Origin: Notospermus geniculatus | Lineage: Eukaryota; Nemertea; Pilidiophora; Heteronemertea; Lineidae | Assembly (NCBI GenBank): GCA_002633025.1 | Contig: NMRB01000155.1 | Coordinates: 473,383-537,382, forward strand | Length of the DNA: 64,000 nt | Direction of reading: 5' to 3' | Shown here: in pieces, positions 54,847 to 64,000 of the stretch | Position numbering within the stretch: position 1 is the first letter of the stretch | Layout: every line of letters begins with the position of its first letter | Notes under the pieces: model-generated | What the model saw: only the letters and a program-made list of their open reading frames with translations | Told to the model about the DNA's origin: nothing | The model's database searches: none | Made by a program: the position numbers and the translations under genes

Positions 54847-56713
54847 GTAGGGACGTTTTCTTCTCTGGCATTTCTTGTAAATGATTTCGTGATTTTGAAA
54901 AGGGAAATACTGCGTCTCCCAATAGTGGTAGTTCTGCAGGTTCCTTATTAAAAGGAACAATTTGGCCCTGTGCTGATTTAAACCAAGTTCAGCATCCTCC
55001 TTGATGGAAGGTAGGTCTGCGAGCTTTCACCTTATTCAGGGGATATAAGTGTTCAAGCTTCAACAAAATTCTACTAATATCATCAGTGTCCTGTTTCATT
55101 AAAAAGCATTCAAGGATATTATTAAATCTACGAGGTAAATTTATGTCGTGTGATGCACTTCCACTGATATCAGCATGAAAGGAATATCACCTCTGTGTTC
55201 ACGTCTTCCTCTGAAAGGTCCAGTTCTGTGTTGTTTTGTATTCCCTGGTTCGCTTGAGCAAGTATTTTTTATGTTGTTTCATCTTTATTTTGTTATTTTT
55301 GATGTTGACTATGCCAGAGTTTCACCAGATTTTTCGCTTAACCTGAGCTCTAAAATCTGCTTTTGGCATAAAAACATCGCTGGTTGCTTTTCTATGCTAT
55401 ATATAACACATAAAAACCCTTACAAGATGGCAGCGTTGAAAAAGTAACTCCAAAGATTACCAACTGAATGTTTAACCAAGAAATATTCTTGAATAACTTA
55501 GTCTAATCACAGAAATTATGAAGGAATGGTTCAGTATTAACTACATTCCCTACTTCCCTCATGGTCACAAAACACAGAACATTCTACCAGATAAAATCAT
55601 ACGCCATCACCACCCATACGTTGATCAGGTTGGGATAAACCTTCCGTTCTAGAGCTTGTTATCATCCCCTCACCCCGGAGACTGTAACACACACACACTC
55701 CTTGCCATGCTTCTTGCAAACCCCACATTCTAGCTTTGACTTCATACTGATGTACCGCTGCCTTTGATGCTTCAGAACCCTGAAAACCTCACATTCCTCA
55801 CCTAAATATCATCTCATTATTGCCTCTATCACATTTCACATTGGGACTGTCATGGACAACGCCCCAACACTCCACAGATGTCCAGCCTTCGCTGCTTACA
55901 CTTCATGGCCCTGAGAGAACTGCTTGGGTTTTCTCTGCCTCACCATAGCTCTGTATACGTATGCTTCTGTTTATGGCCTTGCTGGATGGTAACCCCTAGA
56001 AGCTGCTTGGAGTGCTCCTCTTCACCATAGCTAACTATGCTTACACTTTATGGCCTTGCCAGTGATGGTAGCCCGCCCTTTCTTCCCTGACACGTCACGC
56101 CCAACTGGATGGTGACCCTTGCATAAGCTGCTTGGTGTGCTCCTTCTTCACCGTAGCTAACTCTCCCTACGCCTCATCGCCTAGCTTGATGGTTGCCCCT
56201 GAACGAAGCTACAACATAAACAGCTAAGCTTACACTTGTTCCTGGCCTAGCTGAATGGTTAACCTCTGGCACAAACAGGTTTGGTCTTCTCTCTTCCACA
56301 ACAGAGAACCATGTTATGTCATGGCCTAGCTTGATGGTACTCCCTGGCAGAAGAGGCTGCTTGGGTGTGCTCCGCCTCACCATAGCTAACTATGCTTACA
56401 TACACTCCATGGCTGAGGTGGATGGTACTCCCTGGCAGAAGCTGTGATCCGCTCATAGAAGCTCCTTTGGTGTGTTGTTTCTTGAATGTAGCTAACCATG
56501 CGTACATCTCACTGCCTAGCTACCACGCTTATGCCCCAACGTGGCCTAGCTAACCACGCTTACACCTCGCCGCCTAGCTAACCACGCTTACCCCTCACAG
56601 CTTGGCTAACCAACGCTTTACGCCTCTCGCCTAGCCTAATGGTAAACCTCTGGCATAGGCTGCTTTACTGAATGCATGTCCCCCCTCTAAGCATGGTTGT
56701 TTCTTCATGACAG
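54847..56713. other. Intron: copy-2 tail then degenerate minisatellite
   Basis: 54847-55923 matches 48407-49489. From 55924 unique sequence begins, dominated by a tandem repeat up to about 56690, ending at the acceptor TTCTTCATGACAG. Confidence 0.75.
55925..56690. repeat. Degenerate minisatellite before the acidic exon
   Basis: Repeated elements 'catagctaactatgcttacac', 'ctggatggta..cccctggca' and 'gaagctgcttggtgtgctcc' recur at roughly 85-130 bp intervals. A shorter 'ctagctaaccacgcttac' series of about 30 bp runs at 56510-56630. Confidence 0.7.
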
Positions 56714-59700
56714 CTCCCACTGACTCCTCAAGCTCCTCCTCGTCAAGCTCACCAAGCGACGTAGAAAACCTCCAGGAGGATCCCATCGTCGAGGTGGTCA
56801 TGTCCCGGCCACTGATCGACCTCTACAATGCTGTCATGGCAACAAGACAGGAACCGGAACATGGAGGTCGCGACGATACGGAAACAAAACTCTTCCCAAT
56901 TTCTCAATCTGATTCTTCGAATACCGGCACCTCATCATCGTGTCCGCCAAGTGATGTTGAAAACCTGCGAGAAGAACCAATTGTAGAAGTGATTGCGATC
57001 AAACCTAATGTGGAATTAATTCTGCAGTCTCTGAGCTCGGACCATGAAGATGATGGGTCCATCCTGCCTGTTGATGATGTGGCGAGGGTCGGAGAGAAGA
57101 GGAAGTCATCGTCATCATCATCGTCCTCCTCATCCTCTTCCTCTGAACCCCACGATGAAAAACTTGAAAATGAAGATCAAATCCCAATATGCCCTGACCT
57201 TGACCAACCACTCTGGGTCAAGGTCAGAAAGACGAGCACAAGCTCTAGTACAAGTTCTGGTGAAGGTGATATTGTACCTGGGGGTGAGGTTGATGTCAAA
57301 ATTAAAGGTATGTCTTTTGATGATTCTCAATCAGAAAGAGAGGGAAGTCAGGTAAAATCTGAAAACGATTATGAAGGGGTTCAGGAATTAGCATCTGAAT
57401 TGGATGAGAAGGGGTCTGAAATTTGTGGGGAGGAGGGGCCGACATCTGACATCTCTGGGGAGATTAAGCCAGATTCTAAGTACTATGAAGATGAAGAAAT
57501 GATATCAGCTTTTGAAGACATCTTTAGTGAATTCCCTGCTCAAGAAGAGAAGGAAATATCTGAACCAGTTTACGCCGGTGAAGGTCCTGGAAGTGAAGAC
57601 CAAGAGCTTGACTTGTGCAGCTCAACATCAAGTACGTCTGAATCAGAAGAGATGGAGAGGAATCCTCCATTGATGGTTAGCTCACCTGTACCAAGGTCAA
57701 GTCTGGAGTGGTTGAATCTGGCAGCAAGTTGTGACACAAGCTTTGGGGAGGATCCAGAGTTAACAGAGTTGTCGTTTGCTGATATGAACCTCCCAGAGCT
57801 GGACATCGGGAATGAAGGAAGTGAAAAAGAACCATCTCCAAAGGAGGAAGCTACTCCAACTCTTGGTCATGTTGATACCCGACCTAGGACACCAACTCTT
57901 TCTCTCATAAAACATCCAGTGGAAGGTGTACCTGAAAACCGTAACGTTCACAGCCTCGCTTCGCCACTCAGTTACCTACAGATCGAGTCGTCGAAGACTC
58001 CTGAACCAGACGACGGACAAGTGAGGCCCAAGAGTCCATCTACACCAAGGAGAACTGTGGATAAAGTAGTCCAGGCACATGTTAGGGAACGCTCGCCATT
58101 CAGAGCTATCAGCCCCCACCAACCAACTAAAACTAGTGAAAGCATCACAAGTCCTAAACCAGTGCGACCTGTTTTAAAATCACGACCGTTCGTGTTGCAA
58201 GATATCTCCGTTGATTTGTCTCCACTTAGTTCTCCTGAAGACAAGCCGAACGGTGAGGAGCTGGAGTGGGTCAAGCCGAACGGTGAGGAGTGGCTCCCAT
58301 CAACTGAGCAGCCGCAGCCAGAAAAGTCAGGCCTGGCGGAGGCAGAAGTTGAACCTGACTACCAACTAACCAGAGAAGACATCGAACCATTTTGTCGGCT
58401 GCCGGGACCTATGATCATTTATCAAAAGACGAAAATTCATGATCCAAGCATTCAGGAATCCTTCAGGCCACCAAACCAACCCCAAACCAACAGGTTAATA
58501 GAGATCCAACCATCACCAGGAAGTGATCCCATCATGATACAAACAGAGGATATAGATCCTCTCTGCCGGTTACCAGGACCAATGGTCATCCCTGGCAAAC
58601 TGACGTTAGAGGATGATCAGCCAACGGAGGTGAAACCACAGGTTAGGCAGGAGAGAACTGAACAGACTTATGAGATAGCCAGTTGTGGAAGTTACGACCC
58701 TGTGGAATTCATCATTCAAGTCCCTGAAGGGAAGATGGGGCTGAAGTCGGCTCATTATGAAATGACCATGTTCCGTCCGATGGTCGACTTGGACGATGAA
58801 AACAGTGAATCAAGCTCAAGTGATGAACTCTCCGACTCAGATTATGATGATGATTATGATAGAAATGTTAGCTTGATATCCAAGTCGTACATCAATGTGG
58901 ACCAAACTGACAGCAGTGTAGGGGAATTGGAATTCATCTTACCAGTTGAGAGTGGGGAAGGGGTCATTGCTATGTTATCTGACCAATCACGAGTAGGTCT
59001 TGGTGAAAACAAACAAGACTATGAACCACATCCACCAGACTTTGAAGATCCTTTATCCTATAGATCAGAGATGGTGGTTGATTATGAGCCTGGCTTCTGT
59101 CCTGAAACATTGGAGTTCCTGGTTGGTCTCTCTGAAGGAACGATCGACCTTCGACCCCATCGAGGTGTTCTGCTGACAGATATACAAGAAGAGAGTGACA
59201 GGGAACAGGGGCAGGTCAGGTCTGGTGATTCCAGCCCGAGTGAGCACACACATTCCGAACAAGAAGACATTCTACCAATTGAGCACACCCAGTCAGAACA
59301 AGAAGACATTCTATCAATTGAACACACTCACTCAGATTCAGAGCAATCTCAGTCTTCAAGACAAGATGACATTCTAAGAACAGTGCACACCCATTCTGAT
59401 TCAGAGCATTCTGAATCTTCAAGACAAGTCATTCTACCAATTGAGCAAACCCATTCTGATTCAGAACAATCTCATTCTTCGAGAGAAGAGGACATTCTAG
59501 GAAGTGAACGCACTCACTCTGACTCAGAGGACTCACCCACTTCAGGAGAACAGGACATTCTAGGGAGCGAGCACACCCATTCCGAAGATGATGCGGACCA
59601 TCTTGATCAGATAAACAGCTCCTTCAGCAGTAACGACTCTAGTACCAGTGATGTCATTCATTATGGCCTTGAAGAAGATGAGATTATGGAAAAACTCTCA

Positions 59701-60106
59701 AAGGACATTGTGGCGTCATCATCTAGCCCAAGTCTATCTCCAGTTGATGGAACAAGCCACACCCAAATCTTGCCAACACAAACTCCATCACCTCCTAGTC
59801 TGCTACAAGACACCAGCATGGTTTCCTCCCCCACTCCCGCTGGCTCGCTAGAGGCTGCAGTAGGACCCACCTCCTGTGCTCCTGATGACGCCAGCACCAG
59901 CATGCTTCCACCAACTACCTCATCCTCATCAACAGATGAGGAGCTACTCTCTGTGACCCCTCAAGGTGATAAGACCATACCCCTCTTGCCTTGTAGTTCT
60001 GAGGTGATAGTTCTCCCTCATCATCCCTTATCAGTTGATAAACCTTTCATTGCATCTCAACCATCCATTGAAATAGGCCGATGTTCTCATGATTCAGATC
60101 AGAGAG
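56714..60106 (+). CDS. Very long Ser/acid-rich exon
   Basis: 1131 codons, phase 1-1; acceptor TTCTTCATGACAG, donor AGAG|GTAATT. The ATG at 56707 lies in the intron and is not a start. The protein is Ser/Glu/Asp-rich and probably disordered, with recurring short motifs. (S)PSDVENLQEDPIVEV recurs as PPSDVENLREEPIVEV near the start. EDIEPFCRLPGPMIIYQ (about 58380) recurs as EDIDPLCRLPGPMVIPG (about 58550). EFIIQVPEGKMGL, EFILPVESGEGVI and EFLVGLSEGTIDL occur near 58705, 58930 and 59113. A His-Thr-His-Ser tandem repeat runs at 59240-59595. No Ig fold and no family I recognise. Phase continuity suggests it belongs to the titin-like gene. A separate gene starting upstream would need another promoter. 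Confidence 0.85.
59240..59595 (+). repeat. EHTHSDSEQ..EDIL coding tandem repeat
   Basis: Seven to eight units of EHTHSEQEDILPI, expanding to EHTHSDSEQSQSSRQDDIL, i.e. 45-66 bp each. The His, Ser and Asp/Glu positions are conserved while linkers vary. Confidence 0.85.
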
Positions 60107-60576
60107 GTAATTATATTGGTGACTACCCCCTAGTGGCATTCAGGTGGAGGTTAGTCATAGACTGTTAAAAGGGAACAACTTAAGTCGCCAAAGTGTTTCA
60201 GAATGAAGTTTTTGAGAAATGCAGCATACATGGATGATCAAATGTCCAAAAGACGTCTTGCCAACCACTAAAAACAATCATCTTCAACACCAAATGCCTA
60301 AAGGCCCATTTTCACTAAAGTGGTCTCAGCTGCGAGCGGTGCAGTTTCACAGGCACTGGGATAATTAACACTCCAAGTACTGTTAAACCATTGAAGGAGC
60401 CTCCAGAAGCCTGTGAAAACCACACCGAGCACCTCAAACTGCGGCAGAAACCACTGTATGGAAGCAGGGGCTTAAAACTAATCATTTGGCAATATATGTA
60501 CTAAAATCGTTGTTGTGCCCGCTTGATGCTTTGTTTCCACTGCTTTACATGTGTTTATTTTGCATGTTGCCAACAG
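60107..60576. other. Intron (470 bp)
   Basis: Weak inverted arms at about 60318-60355 and 60407-60455 (AGTGGTCTCAGCTGCGAG and its approximate complement) suggest an old foldback element. Confidence 0.45.
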
Positions 60577-60645
60577 CTGCTGAACCCATCCTTGGTGAGG
60601 AGATCATTCTGCCAGAGCAGACGGCACCTGTCCAACAAGAACCAG
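60577..60645 (+). CDS. Small exon (69 bp)
   Basis: 23 codons, phase 1-1 (GTTGCCAACAG / CCAG|GTAAGG): AAEPILGEEIILPEQTAPVQ QEP. Acidic/Pro linker of the spring type; skippable in frame. Confidence 0.75.
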
Positions 60646-61373
60646 GTAAGGTGTTGTCAAAACTTCATCTAATCTGTCCCATTGTAGTTATATAGGTTAC
60701 AGTACAGGGTCTTCTTGGACACCAAGTACATAATCTAACACGTCTCAAAAAGAATTATCTAACAATCAGCACTAGATTGCAGAAGCATCTTAATTTGAGT
60801 TGGCTATCTGTTAAACTATAACGGAGTTCGCTTCATTATATGTTGATTTGTGTGCAATCCTTGTTTCTGCATGTAGACTAATTCATGCTAAACTTCAGCA
60901 GAATGAGAGACTTTACTGCCTTTAGAGGCCACCTGTTAGGATCCCAGAACATCATGGAATTTGACATCACAGACGTAAGCCATGGTGCCCACGCCTTTAT
61001 GGATGATGTCGTGCCATGCATTTCTTCTCTGTGATGTCAAATTCCATGACGTTCTAGGACCGCCAACTGGTGGTGGCCTCTAACGGCAGTAAAGTCAACC
61101 AATAGTACATTATCAGTAGCATCAGTACTGTGTCGTCATTGTTACATTAACCTTTGCCATGGAAAAGGTCACAACATTTCATTTGAAGAAAGCATGATTT
61201 TATAGTCTTTCATCATCATACATTGTCTCAAAGTCACATCCAAAATATCAAAGTCACATCCATGCACCAGCAGCTTGGTTTTTTCTTGTGATGTCTAATG
61301 TAACAATGATGCTGCTTTTCCCTAATTTAGTTCATAACTTACGTTTGCATGTCTGTTTGTACTAACATTACAG
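60646..61373. other. Intron with MITE 60911-61094
   Basis: Apart from the MITE nothing is recognised. Acceptor ACTAACATTACAG with a good branch-like CTAAC just upstream. Confidence 0.7.
60911..61094. mobile_element. MITE with CTTTACTGCC..TTAGAGGCCACC ends
   Basis: The left CTTTACTGCCTTTAGAGGCC is inverted at the right end (GGCCTCTAACGGCAGTAAAG). Arms of about 60 bp continue through GGAATTTGACATCACAGA. A truncated relative is at 22040-22190. Confidence 0.8.
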
Positions 61374-64000
61374 AAATTGCTGCTAAGCTTGCCATAAGAG
61401 AGTCAACCAGCTCAAGTTCAAGTAGTTCAAGTTCTAGTGATTCTGATACCAGCAAGGACTCGGACAAAAAGATAATAACTGTTGACATTGACATAGACAT
61501 TGACGTAGCTAAACCTCATGTAAAACCTGAACTGCAAAGGGTAAAGAGTAAATCTTCTAGTTCGTCGTCAGAAAGTGATGATGGGGAGGTTTTTAGGGGT
61601 AGGATTGAATTGGTTCCATGTACGACTGTGGCCACCTCCAGTAAGGATGAGGAAGAGGAGCCACCGGAGCCAAAGAAGGTGAAAAAGTTGAAGACAAGGT
61701 CAAGTCGGTCATCAAAGTCGAGCACGTCTAGTAGTTCTTCATCCAGTGATTCAGAGGATGATGTACCAGCTCGAAGGACTCCTCCAAGGAGAAAGAAAAA
61801 GAGTGGATCATCGTCGAGCAGTTCAAAAGGTTCAGAGAAGGAGCTTGAAGTTATTATACCAGTTTATGAACCAAAAGTTGAATTCAAGAAGGATTTAGAT
61901 GCACCTGAGTTTGAAAGCAAGGTTCCAGAACCAACAGAAGTGATACCAGCTGAAGATTATGACAAACCTAAAGATAAGAAGAAGAAAGGATTTAAAATGC
62001 CATCTCTGAAGTTTCCAAAGCCGCATTGGAAAAAGTCCGGGAAGTATACCCTGCCACGGGAAGAGCCAGAAAAACCTGTCATCCAGGAGGAACTTAAGCC
62101 TGAATATGTTTGGCCTGAAAAGGAAGTTGAGATAGTTCCAGTTGTTGAAGTGCCTGCCCAGTCAGCGCCAGAGGTTGAAAGACCTGAGTGGGAACCAGAG
62201 CATGATGTTGCTGTTGTGTTGCCTGTTGAGACGAAGAAGAAAAGTTCCTCATCATCATCATCTTCATCATCATCATCATCAGAGAGTGAGAAAGCTATCC
62301 CAGTTGCATTCCCTGTCAAAGTGGATGAAGAGGCTGGTCTCCGTCCTGCCAAGGCCTACGTGCCGAGGACGGACTTGGATGCCTCTTCTACGTCTTCATC
62401 CTCAGAAAGTTCATCAGAAAAACCAGCTGAAGTAGGTATCAGCATCCCGGAAGCAGAGTTGGTTATCGTTGACATACCTGTCGGTGAGGGTGATGTGAAG
62501 GCACTAGAGTTAGACGTTGTTGTTGTTGGTGAACGTGAAAAGTCATCTTCGTCCAGTTCCTCCTCGTCATCTTCAAGTGAATCGGATAAAGAGCCTGAGG
62601 AGATTATCGCTGTTGTGATGCCAACTGTTGAAGCTCCTAGAGCAGTGGTTGAATTCAGACCGGAATCACCTGGGTTCACTCTAGACGACAAACCTCAGGT
62701 TCAGGAATTAGATGATGGTGCAAAATTGAAAAGGCCACCATTCACAGTACCCAAGCCTGGTTGGAAAAAGGGTGACATACCACATGAAGATGGCAAGCAG
62801 CCAGAGATTGAAGGAGAGTTGATTTCAAAATCATCTTCAAGTTCATCATCATCATCTTCTTCTAGTGACTCCGAGAAGGAAGCTGACAAAATTATTGCAG
62901 TTGTGACACCAGTCGTTGAGGCACCTAAACTTGATGCTGAATTAGTGTTTGCTAAAGAACCAAGGAAGTCTTCGTCAAGTTCATCTTCCAGTGAGTCTGA
63001 GGAAGAGCCAGAGAAAGTTATTGCTGTTGTCATGCCAACAGTAGAAGCCTCAAGGCCAGATGACGAAGTCAGACCAGAATCACCAAAGCTAGAGGTGGAC
63101 GTCATACTGCCGCAACCGGATGTTGATAAACCAAAACAAAAACGCAAGTTCAAGATGCCAGGATTCTCCATTCCAAAACCTCATTGGAAGAAGGGTGAGA
63201 AACCAAAAAGAGATGGTGAGGTCAAGCCTCCTGGATTTGAAGGGGAAATAGTCCTTGAAAAGCCTTCCACCAAATCATCATCATCCAGCTCATCATCATC
63301 GTCATCATCCTCAAGTGACTTTGAGGTTGATGAGAAGGCAATTGTTTTCTCCAGTGAAGATGAAATCTTGAAACCAGAGACACCCCCTCCTGTTGGTGTG
63401 GTTCTTGAGATCCAGAGGCCTGAGCAAGAATCTAGCGAGTCATCTACAAGTTCAAGTGAGGATGAAAAGGAGAAGAAAGAGAGGAAAGGTTTCAAACTGC
63501 CTCATATTTCATTGCCACACATTCCAAAACCACACTTCAAGAAGAAGGGCAAATATGATCTGACAACTCCTGAAGGGGAAATTGAGGGTGAGGTTGATAT
63601 ACACCCTGACAGTGACAAAGAACCAGAGGTTGTCGTAGCTGTTGAAAGTCCTGTAGTTGAAGCTCCACCTCCCGCAGGCATCGAACTTGTACTAGAAAAG
63701 CCCGAGACACCTGAGGTTGATGTTGATAAACCTAAAGGAAAAGGCAAGTTCAAGATGCCAGGATTCTCCATTCCAAAGCTTCGTTGGAAGAAGGGTGAGA
63801 AACCAAAAGGAGAGGATGAAATCAAGCCAGTTGAAAAGACATCGAGCAGTTCGTCGTCGAGTTCATCATCTTCTAGTGAGTCGGACGAAGAACCGGACAA
63901 ACTCGTTGCCGTAGTGGTGCCACTAGAAGAAAGTCCTAAGGCAGATTTTGACATAAAGCCTGAGTCACCCAAGGTTGGTGTTGATGGCGATGTTGATATA
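61374..64000 (+). CDS. Exon: poly-Ser acidic blocks alternating with FKMP..PKPHWKKG motifs (open at window end)
   Basis: Starts in phase 1 after ACTAACATTACAG and stays open for 2627 bp to the window edge. Several poly-Ser runs (8-13 Ser) are followed by SESDKEPEEIIAVVMPTVEA-like acidic/hydrophobic segments. Between them lie basic aromatic motifs: FKMPSLKFPKPHWKKSGKY (about 61990), PPFTVPKPGWKKG (about 62737), FKMPGFSIPKPHWKKGEK (about 63148), FKLPHISLPHIPKPHFKK (about 63490) and FKMPGFSIPKLRWKKGEK (about 63748). These recall the KMPK/FKMP-type repeats of AHNAK and periaxin. SES/SDSE sites suit casein kinase 2 (inference). The same EVDVDKPK and RPESPK phrases recur, so the whole is a repeat array of about 100-150 residues per unit. 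Confidence 0.85.

Larger units (their letters stand above)
49491..55923 (+). repeat. Large direct repeat, copy 2 (6.4 kb), probable second haplotype
   Basis: Repeats 42813-49489 in full, ending at the same '..ctgagagaactgc' and then running on into unique sequence. It is shorter mainly because its MITE is 497 bp instead of 843 bp. Confidence 0.95.
2549..64000 (+). other. Gene body of titin-like giant muscle protein (partial both ends)
   Basis: All coding exons found lie on the plus strand and join in one continuous frame with matching intron phases: mostly phase 1, some phase 2, two phase 0. The domain order is Glu/Pro-rich repeats, Ig, Ig, PEVK repeats, tandem Ig domains with charged linkers, then Ser-rich acidic and basic repeats. 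PEVK plus I-set Ig arrays are characteristic of titin/connectin and arthropod sallimus. No Fn3 or kinase domain is visible, so a twitchin/projectin assignment is less likely but not excluded. The start codon, stop codon, promoter and UTRs are outside the window. The repeat architecture makes orthology to vertebrate TTN uncertain, so no symbol is given. Confidence 0.85.

Noticed and set aside
49491-55923. Genuine recent tandem duplication adding Ig domains
   Set aside because: Not fully excluded, since splicing 48406 to 49942 keeps frame. The single-N join in mid-exon, the lost acceptor and allele-like divergence make an unmerged haplotype more likely.
56707-56713. ATG at 56707 as start of a separate Ser-rich gene
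   Set aside because: It overlaps the acceptor TTCTTCATGACAG, and the exon is phase 1 on both sides like its neighbours. A separate gene remains possible but is less likely.

Overview
The window is eukaryotic nuclear DNA from an invertebrate animal. It lies inside one giant plus-strand gene for a titin-like (connectin/sallimus class) muscle protein. Neither the start nor the stop codon is in view. Evidence for a metazoan: GT-AG introns, almost all phase 1, flanking I-set immunoglobulin (Ig) exons; PEVK-type elastic repeats; tRNA-derived SINEs; and many short inverted-repeat transposons. The exact phylum cannot be read from the sequence. A heterozygous marine deuterostome (hemichordate, echinoderm, amphioxus) or a mollusc would fit. 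No prokaryotic gene, CRISPR array, convincing functional tRNA or rRNA was seen.

Layout. 1-2548 is intron with three minisatellites. 2549-6443 holds two exons of a Glu/Pro-rich 100-residue repeat, each ending in an Ig domain. 8655-18115 is the PEVK spring: one 6.2 kb exon broken by a 334-N gap, plus a 975 bp exon, built of 45-residue and then 58-residue repeats. 20509-23900 has tiny PEVK exons and Ig domains 3-6. 23901-31739 and 32019-37907 are long introns full of MITEs and SINEs, with one Ig exon between them. 37908-48406 is a dense run of Ig exons (Ig8-Ig17) with charged linkers. 49491-55923 repeats 42813-49489 almost exactly, joined by a single N inside an Ig exon; I read this as an unmerged second haplotype, not a real duplication. 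56714-64000 changes character: very long Ser/Glu/Asp-rich exons, then alternating poly-Ser acidic blocks and a basic FKMPGFSIPKPHWKKG-type motif reminiscent of AHNAK/periaxin repeats, still open at the window edge.

All exon junctions were checked for splice dinucleotides and phase. Exons chain in one frame from 2549 to 64000: about 20.6 kb of unique coding sequence (about 6,900 codons, gap included), with 17 unique Ig domains. No fibronectin-III or kinase domain is seen, so this is the I-band-like spring/anchor part of the protein. The Ig arrays should act as folded spacers and docking sites, and the PEVK repeats as an entropic spring. The Ser-rich acidic/basic tail has no clear assigned role.

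Most interesting points: two different TTA-duplicating MITEs sit at exactly the same target base in the two copies of the duplicated segment; a 540 bp higher-order PEVK repeat is base-identical; the poly-Ser/FKMP module looks poorly described; one Ig domain lacks its last strands; and a candidate internal promoter lies in the 7.8 kb intron.
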